Virus record (IMG/VR): IMGVR_UViG_3300046543_000401
Span: 1 to 45,236 of that record
Length of the DNA: 45,236 nt
Origin: a virus
Direction: 5' to 3' (one strand)
Part shown: in pieces, positions 23,692-31,260 of the stretch
How the letters are laid out: every line of letters begins with the position of its first letter
How positions within the stretch are numbered: the first letter of the stretch is position 1
Notes under the pieces: model-generated
What the model was told of the DNA's origin: nothing
What the model saw: the letters and a program-made list of their open reading frames with translations, nothing else
The model's database searches: none
Position numbers and translations under genes: made by a program

Positions 23692-24336
23692 ATGAACAAC
23701 TCCGACTATTACATCTATGCGTTGTTCCGCGAGACGGGCGAGCCGTTCTACATCGGCAAGGGCCGCAAGCGTCGCTGGGATATGCACGAATGGCACGCGC
23801 GCCGGGGCGACAAGGGGCGCCGCTTTGCGATTATCCGCAGCATGTTCGCGCAAGGTCTCGGCGAGGTTCCAAAGGCCAAGTTGCATGAAGGACTTACCGC
23901 GTCGATAGCAAGCGACTATGAGATCGCGCTGATTGCGGCGATCGGTCGATATCCGCATGGCCCGTTGGTGAACCAATCGGCAGGCGGGGAAGGATGTAGC
24001 AATCCATCCGATGAAGTTCGCGCCAGAAAGGCAGCAGCGATGCGCGGCCAAAAGCGCGCGCCGGAAACCTGCGCAAAAATCGGCGACATACATAGGGGTA
24101 AGACAGTTAGCATGGAGGCTCGCGCTAAACTTAGGCTGGCCAACCTCGGCAAGAAGCAAACCCCTGAGCATATTGCTAATATGATCGCGACTAAAATCGG
24201 GAAGAAGCATCCGCCGGGAACCGGCGAAAAGATCAGGGCGTCGCTTCTTGGCAGACAACACACGCCGGAACGCCGAGCGAATCAAAGAGCCGCACGACTG
24301 GCTTATTTGGAGCGCCAGCGCACCGCGCGGGTGTGA
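23692..24336 (+). CDS. GIY-YIG homing-type endonuclease with NUMOD3 repeats
   Basis: A 214-residue protein starting at ATG 23692 with YYIYALFRETGEPFYIGKG, the GIY-YIG nuclease core (residues about 6-95). Then come NUMOD3-type DNA-binding repeats: MRGQKRAPETCAKIGDIHRG, MEARAKLRLANLGKKQTPE and RASLLGRQHTPERRANQ. It lies on the opposite strand to all neighbouring head genes and splits portal from protease, as mobile endonucleases do. An in-frame ATG at 23656 would lengthen it into the protease leader. Confidence 0.88.
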   Translation: MNNSDYYIYALFRETGEPFYIGKGRKRRWDMHEWHARRGDKGRRFAIIRSMFAQGLGEVPKAKLHEGLTASIASDYEIALIAAIGRYPHGPLVNQSAGGEGCSNPSDEVRARKAAAMRGQKRAPETCAKIGDIHRGKTVSMEARAKLRLANLGKKQTPEHIANMIATKIGKKHPPGTGEKIRASLLGRQHTPERRANQRAARLAYLERQRTARV

Positions 24337-24343
24337 CATCGTG

Positions 24344-25702
24344 CTAACCATCGTCTGGCCCCGGTTCCGGCTTAGGTGGCGTCGCGCCGGGCGCGTTCGC
24401 GGTCTCGGATGGCGCGGTCGTGGTCTGCGCGAGATTGTCGGACGGCACTGCGGTATTGAGCGGCACGCGGTATTCGTCGCCGTGGCCGTCATCGATCGGA
24501 TTCATGTTTTCCTTGGCGCGGACCTCGTTGCGCGACAGCCAGCCGTTGAGCGTGCCGACCTGATACGCCTGATAGCGCGTCAACAGATCGCTCCGCGTCA
24601 TGTCGTCAAAGTCGAACTTGCATTCCAGGAAGCTGCGTTCGTCCTCAAACAACAGGTGGTGGTTGAATAGCTGCTCGACCGACTCCGCGATCGGCTTCAG
24701 CGCGCCATCGACGTATTGCTGATTTTGCTGTTCGATGTTGTTCAGCGTCGCCTTATCCAGTTCGCCCAGGCGATGCGGCGGCACGCCATACAGACGCCCA
24801 ATCTCAAGCACGGAGAACCGGCGACTTTCTATAAATTGCGCTTCCTCGTTGGTGATCGCGACCTTATCGAACTTCATGCCTTCCTCAAGGATCGCGACCT
24901 TGTGGGCGTTCTGCACGCCGCTATGCGTCTCGCGCCATGAATTCGCGATGCGATCCGCCGCCTCTTTCGATAGCTGGCCCGGATGCGAGACCACGCCGCC
25001 GACCTGTCCACCCTGGCGAAACAGGATGCCGCCGTGTTGCTGCGTCGCGAGCGCGAGACCGATCACGTCCTGCGCAATCGCGATCGGCGACACGCCCACG
25101 TAACCATCCATCGAGATATTCTTGAGGTGGATCATGTCATCCGGAGGGACCACCAGCCCGTAGCCGAGACGACGCGAGTTGATCCGATACCAAAGCTCGC
25201 CGTCATCCGTGAGCATCATGGTGCAGCGATCCGGCGCGATCGGGACAAGCTCGATCGGGTTCGCATCCTTGTCGCGCTCGACAACGACGAACGCATTACC
25301 GCGCAGGCAGAGCGATGTGAGCATGTAGGACACGAATTCAAACCGCGTCTGCCAGCGGTTCGGCCGGCGAAACAGCTTGTTGAGCGGATGCTGTTGTTCG
25401 CGCCGATATCCGCCGGATGGCAACTCGCGACGGATGAACGGCTTCAGCATCGCCATGTCCTGCGAGATCATGCGGACGCACGCATAGACCGTCGAGGCTT
25501 GCAACGAGGTGAACGGGGTAACGGGAACGCCGGTATTGCTCGCGTAGCCGCCGAGCGCGGCATAGAGCATGGGTTGCGGCCACCCCAGCCCGCCCAGGGT
25601 CGAGGTGGGTCCGCCTGCGTCTTTCGTCTCGGGAGCGGACGGCGCGGCCTGCTGTTGAGACGACCCCAACAGCCATTGGCCGAGCCGTTCGCGTAGGCTC
25701 AT
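24344..25702 (-). CDS. Portal protein (HK97 family)
   Basis: A 452-residue portal. HK97-type motifs are visible: STVYACVRMISQDMAMLKPF, EFVSYMLTSLCLRGNAFVVV, NEEAQFIESRRFSVLEIGRL followed by YGVPPHRLG, and the C-terminal LLTRYQAYQVGTLNGWLSRN ending in RAKENMNPIDDG. It forms the dodecameric DNA gate at one vertex. It ends 8 bases from the stop of the GIY-YIG gene on the other strand. Confidence 0.94.
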   Translation of the reverse strand: MSLRERLGQWLLGSSQQQAAPSAPETKDAGGPTSTLGGLGWPQPMLYAALGGYASNTGVPVTPFTSLQASTVYACVRMISQDMAMLKPFIRRELPSGGYRREQQHPLNKLFRRPNRWQTRFEFVSYMLTSLCLRGNAFVVVERDKDANPIELVPIAPDRCTMMLTDDGELWYRINSRRLGYGLVVPPDDMIHLKNISMDGYVGVSPIAIAQDVIGLALATQQHGGILFRQGGQVGGVVSHPGQLSKEAADRIANSWRETHSGVQNAHKVAILEEGMKFDKVAITNEEAQFIESRRFSVLEIGRLYGVPPHRLGELDKATLNNIEQQNQQYVDGALKPIAESVEQLFNHHLLFEDERSFLECKFDFDDMTRSDLLTRYQAYQVGTLNGWLSRNEVRAKENMNPIDDGHGDEYRVPLNTAVPSDNLAQTTTAPSETANAPGATPPKPEPGPDDG

Positions 25703-25708
25703 CGTTCG

Positions 25709-26152
25709 TTATTTCGGCTGCGCGTGGGGTGGCAGCGGCGTGCCTGCTGATAGCGACGGATCGACAGCGATATATCGCCAGCCCACGCCCGGAATACCGC
25801 AGACCACCCAGAACGTTTGCGATGGCAGGCTATTGTCGATCTGGCCACCGGACCCGCCTGGAAGGGAATTGTCGGGCCGGGCCGGTCTGCCCGGTGTGGG
25901 CCAGATCGTCCCCGGCGCGACCGGCAGTGTGTTGTCTGGGCCGACGGGAACAATCGGGCGGGAGAACGAAGGCGGCGGCCAGATACCGGGCGGCGGCTCG
26001 GGCAGCGTCCCGCCGATCGGCGGGATACCGGGTGGCAGGCTGTTGTCGGGATGACCGGCGCCAATACCGCCGCCGAAGCCTGGATCGACGGGACCTTCGC
26101 CGCCGACGCCCTCAACGTTCAAATACCCGCCGGTCACATGAACACGTGTCAT
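25709..26152 (-). CDS. Pro/Gly-rich hypothetical protein with PDNSLP repeats
   Basis: A 147-residue protein between portal and large terminase. Four copies of a (P/I)DN(S/T)LP motif are spaced through a Pro/Gly-rich chain. The end FWVVCGIPGVGWRYIAVDPS looks structured. I chose ATG 26152 because AGGAG lies 8 bases upstream. No known family is recognised; it may be a head accessory protein. Confidence 0.6.
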   Translation of the reverse strand: MTRVHVTGGYLNVEGVGGEGPVDPGFGGGIGAGHPDNSLPPGIPPIGGTLPEPPPGIWPPPSFSRPIVPVGPDNTLPVAPGTIWPTPGRPARPDNSLPGGSGGQIDNSLPSQTFWVVCGIPGVGWRYIAVDPSLSAGTPLPPHAQPK

Positions 26153-26202
26153 AGGCAATTCTCCTGTTTCAGATTCAACCATCGGCACGAGATGCAGGAC
26201 CA

Positions 26203-27888
26203 TCAGCCCAGCATCATGAGTCCGCGCGTTTCATAGACGGACGCATGGTCTTCGGTGGCAATCGCCAGGCCGAGCGCCATCAACAGCGCCACATAGCCGT
26301 CGATCTTCTCCTGGCTGTTCCGACGATCCGGCTTGATGTTGCCGTTATCGTCCGCCTTCGCCACGACGTTCGAGGCGTTCCAGGCGAGCACCGGGTCGCC
26401 GGCGTGATCCAGCTCGCAAGCCATGTAGAGCCGGTCGAGCTCCTTCATCGGTGCATTGAAGGATCTGACGCCCTGGCGGAATTCCTCCATCGGAGCGCCC
26501 TTCTCATTCAACCTGTTCACCAGGTCGCTGGCGTTCCACGGATCAAAGCCGATGCCGCGGATATCGAACCGGTCGAGCGCCTCCTCGATGTCGGCCTGGA
26601 TCACCGCGTAGTCGACGACGTTGCCCTCGGTCACCCGCAACAGACCTTGGTCGCGCCAGGTTTCATAGGGCACCGAGGCTTTCTCGGACCGCGGCGCGAT
26701 GGCGCCCTCGGGGAGATAGAACCGGCCCCACGTCTTGGTCCTGCCGCCCGTCCGCCAGACCAGGCGGAACGCGCACATATCGGTCGTCGCCGCGAGGTCG
26801 AGCCCGCCATAGGCCGGCACCTTCTTGAGCGCATCCAGGTCGACCGGCCCGTTACACTTGCGCCACTGCTCAATCCTGACGTGACCGCCGCGCGCTGTCA
26901 GCCACAGGCAGCACCGCTTGGTTTTGAACTCGTACGAGGACTCGTTCGAGTTCCGGGCCTCGATCGCGTAACCCTGCAGCTCGGTAAGTTGGATCGATAC
27001 GCCGAGCAGTGGGTTCGCCTTGCCCCAGCAGCGCGCATCAAAGGGATCGTCGCCCTCATCGAGGGTGTAGATGATCCCCCACATGTGGTCGGCTTGGACA
27101 ACGCCTTCGAGCGTCTTCGTCAGCAGGCTCCTCTGCTCGTAGCAGACGCCCTCGTGATTGTGGCCCGCTGTCGTGATCGCCAGCATCAACGGGTTCTTTC
27201 GCGCCCCGAACGCCGATCGAACCACGTCGTAGAGCGCGCGATCCTTGTGGGCATGCAACTCGTCGAGGATCGCGCAGTGAGGGTTCCATCCGTCCTGAGT
27301 CGAGGCCTTCGCGTTGATCGGCTGGATGAACCCCTGCGTGGAGCCGCAACTGATCGACCTCACGAACGCACGGAGAAAATAGGCCTCTCTCAGGGCCGTT
27401 GTCCGCTCAACCATGCGCTTCGCAGGCGTGAACACCTTGCCGGCCTGCTCGCCGGTCGTCGCGGCGATGAGGACCTGCGGCCCGTTCTCGTTTTCGGACG
27501 TTACGCAGTAGAGCGCGATGATCGCGGCCAGCGTCGACTTTGCGTTCTTGCGTGCCATCTCGATGTAGACGTTCGAGAACCGACGGGCGTCGTGCCCCCA
27601 TCGCCGCCAACCGAACAGACTAACCAGCCAGAAGACCTGCGCCGGCTCCAGTGTGATCATCGTCGAGCGCCAGCTACCCTCGACATGCGGGAGCAGCTCG
27701 GCGAATTCACAGATATCGTTGCCATCCCATTCGCTGAACCAGAACGGCCAGTCGGGGTCAGTCTCGGCGCGTTGCAGGTCGGCCAGGTGACGGGCCGCGG
27801 CGAGCTTGGTCCACTTGCAGAACCTAGTCCCGTCGTCGACGACGACCTCGCGCGCATATGCCTCGGCAATCGCACAGAAGTCAGTCAC
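26203..27888 (-). CDS. Terminase large subunit (HK97-type)
   Basis: A 561-residue DNA-packaging motor. The ATPase has the deviant Walker A MARKNAKST at residues 111-119 and Walker B AILDE at 206-210. The nuclease domain shows GGLDLAATTD with Asp364, and the C-terminal NSQEKIDGYVALLMALG motif of Terminase_1 enzymes. It cuts and pumps the genome with the small subunit just upstream (8-base overlap). The family is associated with cos or pac packaging; the mode cannot be read here. Confidence 0.94.
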   Translation of the reverse strand: MTDFCAIAEAYAREVVVDDGTRFCKWTKLAAARHLADLQRAETDPDWPFWFSEWDGNDICEFAELLPHVEGSWRSTMITLEPAQVFWLVSLFGWRRWGHDARRFSNVYIEMARKNAKSTLAAIIALYCVTSENENGPQVLIAATTGEQAGKVFTPAKRMVERTTALREAYFLRAFVRSISCGSTQGFIQPINAKASTQDGWNPHCAILDELHAHKDRALYDVVRSAFGARKNPLMLAITTAGHNHEGVCYEQRSLLTKTLEGVVQADHMWGIIYTLDEGDDPFDARCWGKANPLLGVSIQLTELQGYAIEARNSNESSYEFKTKRCCLWLTARGGHVRIEQWRKCNGPVDLDALKKVPAYGGLDLAATTDMCAFRLVWRTGGRTKTWGRFYLPEGAIAPRSEKASVPYETWRDQGLLRVTEGNVVDYAVIQADIEEALDRFDIRGIGFDPWNASDLVNRLNEKGAPMEEFRQGVRSFNAPMKELDRLYMACELDHAGDPVLAWNASNVVAKADDNGNIKPDRRNSQEKIDGYVALLMALGLAIATEDHASVYETRGLMMLG

Positions 27889-28318
27889 CAGCGTCCGCCT
27901 GTTGTCCGCGGACCAGGAAGGGGTTCGCGTTCGGCACCGGCGCCCCTGTCGCTTTGGATATCTGCGACGCCGGCGTGTCGTAGAATTCGCGCGCCAGCGT
28001 GCGGTAAGTGTTCACGTCGGTCGCGGTCGGCCGCTGCTTCTGGCGATAGAGCTCGATCATCGCCGCTTCGAGAGAACAGTATTGCGCCAGCGCCGCCTCG
28101 CACCCCGCCACTGACTGGCCGCGCCGGCGATACACCGCCGTCTTCTCCAACCAGATTTTCGCGGCCCGACCTTTCAACCAGGCCGGCTTGACGGGCTCAC
28201 CGGGTAGCGGTGCGACGACCAGCGGATGCGACCTGTCCCGACGGAAGGTTCCGTCGAGCAGCTTCAGGTGATCGGGCTTTGGCCGCGGGCCGGTCAAATC
28301 AAAATTCCCGGCCTGCAA
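27881..28318 (-). CDS. Terminase small subunit (P27 family)
   Basis: A 145-residue P27-type protein: RPKPDHLKLLDGTFRRDRSH, then PAWLKGRAAKIWLEKTAVYR (the family's W-x-x-x-A-x-x-x-W motif region), and C-terminal LAREFYDTPASQISKATGAP. It recognises the packaging site. No ATG is available at the expected place; the reading opens at TTG 28318 and another TTG is seven codons in, so the start is uncertain. Confidence 0.85.
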   Translation of the reverse strand: MQAGNFDLTGPRPKPDHLKLLDGTFRRDRSHPLVVAPLPGEPVKPAWLKGRAAKIWLEKTAVYRRRGQSVAGCEAALAQYCSLEAAMIELYRQKQRPTATDVNTYRTLAREFYDTPASQISKATGAPVPNANPFLVRGQQADAGD

Positions 28319-28409
28319 ATTTGACGGCGCAAAAGAATCGTGGGGGCGCGGTCCGCAAAGCGTTTCGATCGAGGTTTCCTAGACCGTATGGGGGTCGGAC
28401 CGAGACGCA

Positions 28410-28610
28410 TCACTTCGCGATCGCCGCTCGCACGGCGGCGTCCTTCGACTCAAGCAGCTTGCGGAGCGCGGTCGAGCGTTCGGCGTTGCGCGGCAGGTTC
28501 GCCATCAGTTCCAAGGCGAGGCGATGGAAGCGCGATGACACCAGCTGCAGTTCGTTCGGCAGGTGGCTGAACTCAAAGAACTGCATGATCTGTTCAGGCG
28601 CGTCGGACAT
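28410..28610 (-). CDS. Acb2/Tad1 hairpin-like protein, putative anti-CBASS/Thoeris sponge
   Basis: A 66-residue helical hairpin: FFEFSHLPNELQLVSSRFHR, LALELMANLPRNAERSTALR, KLLESKDAAVRAAIAK. The spacing of HLP, the middle LP-x-N-x-E-x-T-x-ALRKL and the closing AAVRA match the Acb2 family (F-x-Y-H-P-P ... P-x-S-x-E-x-x-x-A-I-x-x-L-x-E-A-V-x-x-A). Acb2 proteins sequester cyclic nucleotides made by CBASS and related defences. GGAGG lies 8 bases before ATG 28610. Binding by this copy is inferred, not shown. Confidence 0.72.
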   Translation of the reverse strand: MSDAPEQIMQFFEFSHLPNELQLVSSRFHRLALELMANLPRNAERSTALRKLLESKDAAVRAAIAK

Positions 28611-28911
28611 TACCAAAGCCTCCATCGTGCGTTGCTGTCTTGCGATCGTGGCACTGCTTGGTCATGGCTTGCAGGTTGTCCCATGCGTAGAGCAACGCAT
28701 CATCGCCATTGTGCGGTTGCTTGTGATCGACAACGGTTGCAGCGTATCCACAACCACACTCACACAATGGATGCGTTGCGAGGTATGCATTTCGTAGGTG
28801 AAACCAGCGACGCTTGGTGTAGTGACGCACCTTGGTGCGGTCGTATGCAGTGCGTCGCTCGGTCTCGGTCTGTGCACCAATCGGTTGATGCACAGGCGAG
28901 CGCATGGCCAT
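28594..28911 (-). CDS. HNH endonuclease of the terminase module
   Basis: A 105-residue HNH protein: CECGCGYAATVVDHKQPHNG (zinc-type cysteines and the DH), then LYAWDNLQAMTKQCHDRKTA with the conserved Asn and His. In HK97-like phages such HNH proteins are encoded beside the terminase and assist packaging cleavage; that is its likely role rather than homing. It overlaps the Acb2-like gene by 17 bases. Confidence 0.85.
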   Translation of the reverse strand: MAMRSPVHQPIGAQTETERRTAYDRTKVRHYTKRRWFHLRNAYLATHPLCECGCGYAATVVDHKQPHNGDDALLYAWDNLQAMTKQCHDRKTATHDGGFGNVRRA

Positions 28912-29225
28912 CAGCGGACGGCTTCCAGTTCACGCGCATGAACGGCACGACGGATGGTGAGCTCGATCTCGGCGATGACGTTGAACGGCAGTTGCTCGAG
29001 CAGCATGCAGTCAGCGGCGACCAGCGGCACGAGGTCGAGGGTGTGGATCACGCAGGTTCGCTTGCGCAGATCGACGCGGACATGCGAGCGATGGCGTGGC
29101 CCGGTCTGCGGCACGATCGGCAGTGCCAACGGCTCGGCGTAGCGGGCGCGCGGATAGGACCAGACGACCCAGTTTCGACCGAGGGATGCGACGACTGCGC
29201 CGCGCTCGAAGTGTTCTCGCTTCAT
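28911..29225 (-). CDS. Hypothetical protein, first gene after the putative late promoter
   Basis: A 104-residue protein with HFERGAVVASLGRNWVVWSY near the start and TCVIHTLDLVPLVAADCMLL in the middle. No family recognised. It shares one base with the HNH gene and is the first gene downstream of the promoter-like element at 29285-29314. Confidence 0.6.
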   Translation of the reverse strand: MKREHFERGAVVASLGRNWVVWSYPRARYAEPLALPIVPQTGPRHRSHVRVDLRKRTCVIHTLDLVPLVAADCMLLEQLPFNVIAEIELTIRRAVHARELEAVR

Positions 29226-29284
29226 GGGATGGAGCGGGGGTGCGACGGACGGGAATTGTCACGCCGCACGCAACAGTGATCAAA

Positions 29285-29314
29285 TTACTACCCCACTGGC
29301 TACTGTTGTGTAAA
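29285..29314 (-). promoter_or_regulatory. Putative leftward late promoter
   Basis: On the minus strand TTTACA (29309-29314) and TAGTAA (29285-29290) are spaced by 18 bases in the only AT-richer non-coding gap of the minus-strand block (29226-29356). It would drive the terminase-to-tail operon. By-eye prediction only. Confidence 0.4.
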
Positions 29315-29356
29315 CCACTGCGAGACGCGCAGCCGTTTCCCGGGCCTGGGGAGGGG

Positions 29357-29830
29357 CTACACGGCGTCCGAGGCGATGCCCGACCAAGCGGCGGAAAGAG
29401 CCTGTAGCGCCTGCACTGCGACGCGGCGGGCGGTCAGGCGGTGGCAACCAAGCGAGAGACCCAGATCACGCCACGAGCGATCCAGCACGACGACGGCATG
29501 GCAGAGCGAGGCCGTGGCGTGGCCGAGTGCGCGATCGACGGCTCGCACGCGAGCGGCGGCATAGAGCAGCGCGATCTGCCGGGCGTGGACATCGGCGCCA
29601 CCGCTGGTGCGTTCGCTGCCAGGTCCCGACGGGCCGGCTGATAGGCTGACGCAGCAATCGCGATACTCACATGCTGCCTGCCACTGGCCGAAGGTGATCG
29701 AGCCATCGGCGAGCAATGCGTCCAGCCTAGTGGTGACGCGCCAGCCCTGCCGGAATGTCGTGGAGTCTACGCGCGGGGCCTCGATCGCCTCGGCGTGCCT
29801 AACCCGATCGTCGCTGGGTGCAGCGGTCAT
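29357..29830 (-). CDS. HTH protein, putative late-gene regulator
   Basis: A 157-residue protein starting at ATG 29830. The C-terminal part, VLDRSWRDLGLSLGCHRLTA then RRVAVQALQALSAAW, reads as a helix-turn-helix of the kind seen in phage antitermination or activator proteins. A region RQIALLYAAARVRAVDRALG precedes it. Its location immediately before the promoter-like gap and the late operon suggests late transcription control; this is inferred from position and fold. Confidence 0.5.
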   Translation of the reverse strand: MTAAPSDDRVRHAEAIEAPRVDSTTFRQGWRVTTRLDALLADGSITFGQWQAACEYRDCCVSLSAGPSGPGSERTSGGADVHARQIALLYAAARVRAVDRALGHATASLCHAVVVLDRSWRDLGLSLGCHRLTARRVAVQALQALSAAWSGIASDAV

Positions 29831-30024
29831 CGCCTGGGGACTTTGGTGATCAGCCACGTCCGCACGCGCCCACAGAAGCCGCACGACTTGCGCGGCGGCG
29901 GCGGTGGACGCTGCACCTGGCCGGCGGGCCCTCGCCATGCGGCGGGAGCGATCGGCACCGACAGGCGCGATTCGTAGTTGAGCGGCGGGCGAGGCTCCCC
30001 GGTCATGCGCTGCGGTGGTTTCAT
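29827..30024 (-). CDS. Small Pro-rich protein with CxxC
   Basis: A 65-residue protein, Pro/Arg-rich, ending with KSCGFCGRVRTWLITKVPRR (one CxxC pair). The stop overlaps the next ATG by 4 bases and a GGGA sits before ATG 30024, supporting expression. Unknown function. Confidence 0.5.
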   Translation of the reverse strand: MKPPQRMTGEPRPPLNYESRLSVPIAPAAWRGPAGQVQRPPPPPRKSCGFCGRVRTWLITKVPRR

Positions 30025-30033
30025 TTGTATCCC

Positions 30034-30345
30034 TCACGCGTTGCCGGCAGGCTTGCCTACTCGAAGTTTCAACTCCTCGGCGAACACTTCAAGCTCCTTG
30101 TCGATCAGGGCCATCCGCGTCATGTCGGCCTCGGTCTCCTCCAGGCCGGGATCGAGGATCGTCATGATCGAGGAGAACAGGTGTTGCGCCCCGGCCATGA
30201 ACGCCAATCGCATCTCCTGCAACTGGATGGCGGGCGCGTTGTGCGGGATCGCCAGAATGCGTAGAGCGACCCATCCCGCTTCAATCAACTTGCCATCATC
30301 GGCGAGCTTACGGGAGAGCTGCTCAAGGAACTGTCGGTCAGCCAT
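30034..30345 (-). CDS. Conserved helical phage hypothetical protein
   Basis: A 103-residue mostly helical protein (MADRQFLEQLSRKLADDGKL, QLQEMRLAFMAGAQHLFSSI, LIDKELEVFAEELKLRVG). The middle AGAQHLFSSIM with a small-residue turn is common in phage proteins encoded near replication genes, with no assigned role. A gap of 57 bases separates it from the helicase-loader-like gene. Confidence 0.65.
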   Translation of the reverse strand: MADRQFLEQLSRKLADDGKLIEAGWVALRILAIPHNAPAIQLQEMRLAFMAGAQHLFSSIMTILDPGLEETEADMTRMALIDKELEVFAEELKLRVGKPAGNA

Positions 30346-30402
30346 GGACGGCGGATCCGATGAGGTTAGAGGCCGGCGACGACGCGCGGCGGTGCTGATG
30401 GG

Positions 30403-31260
30403 TCACGCCGCTGCCCTCCCTTCGCGTACCGCCTGGTCGAAGTAGGCCAGCGACCTTGGCACGACGTAGCCTGGCCGCTCCGCCACGCGCCTGACCGCCG
30501 GCAGGATCGCTTCGTGCAGGTCGAGTTTGTCGTTGAGCCAGCCGATGAGCGGGCGCCAGTCACCGCGCCAGTTCGCATCGTTGATGCCTGCCGCTTCGGT
30601 TACCAATCGGGCCGCGTCGTCGAGGTAAAATCCGCCGACGACCGCGCGTTTCACCGCCCCCGATGGCCCGTTGACCACCTCGCATTCCCAGTTCGCCAAC
30701 GGCATCCACGCTTCCGGTGGATCGCCAACCCGCGGATTTCTGCCGTTTCCTCGCGCGAGTTCAGCTACAGAAGAAGCTGGCTTAGCCTCTTTCTTTCCCC
30801 CTCCATCCTCCATCTGCGGGACGATTTCCGCTTTTGGCGGAACCGATGCCGCTTCAAGTGGTGTTGGTGGGGAACCGCGAGCCCTATTATCGATATCTGG
30901 TTCGGAACTTGTGGCGCCTGAAGCTGTGTAAGTTCGGAACTCCTCTGGGATAGGGTGGGTCGAGTTCGGTTTTTTGGGGCGTTGAAACCGGCAGAAGTTC
31001 CGAACCGCACCGTATTTTTTGCCTCCAATGGCATACTGCTTGATGCATCCAGCCGCCTCCAGTTCCTCTAACAATGGTTCCACCGGGATGATGCTGGCCG
31101 GCCTGATCCGCATTTTGAGGGTTACCGGCTTCCACTCGAATGCGCCTTGATCGTCGGCCTCAGTCCACAATCCGATGAAGAAAACCTGTGCGGCGTCGCT
31201 CAGCTGCACGAACACTTCATCGGTGAAAAGCCCAGGATGAACCGACCTTATCCTAGCCAT
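30403..31260 (-). CDS. Replication protein, winged-helix initiator/helicase-loader-like
   Basis: A 285-residue protein starting at ATG 31260 with MARIRSVHPGLFTDEVFVQL, the opening of phage replication organiser proteins. The N-terminal winged helix extends through LLEELEAAGCIKQYAIGGKK and YGAVRNFCRFQRPKKPNSTH. A disordered Pro/Ser linker follows. The C-terminal region WRGDWRPLIGWLNDKLDLHE may contact the helicase. It overlaps the DnaB gene by 8 bases, which supports an initiator/loader pair like lambda O/P. Confidence 0.75.
   Translation of the reverse strand: MARIRSVHPGLFTDEVFVQLSDAAQVFFIGLWTEADDQGAFEWKPVTLKMRIRPASIIPVEPLLEELEAAGCIKQYAIGGKKYGAVRNFCRFQRPKKPNSTHPIPEEFRTYTASGATSSEPDIDNRARGSPPTPLEAASVPPKAEIVPQMEDGGGKKEAKPASSVAELARGNGRNPRVGDPPEAWMPLANWECEVVNGPSGAVKRAVVGGFYLDDAARLVTEAAGINDANWRGDWRPLIGWLNDKLDLHEAILPAVRRVAERPGYVVPRSLAYFDQAVREGRAAA

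Noticed and set aside
26245-28191. Long plus-strand reading of about 650 codons
   Set aside because: Antisense to both terminase genes, which have clear motifs; composition is typical of GC-rich shadow frames.
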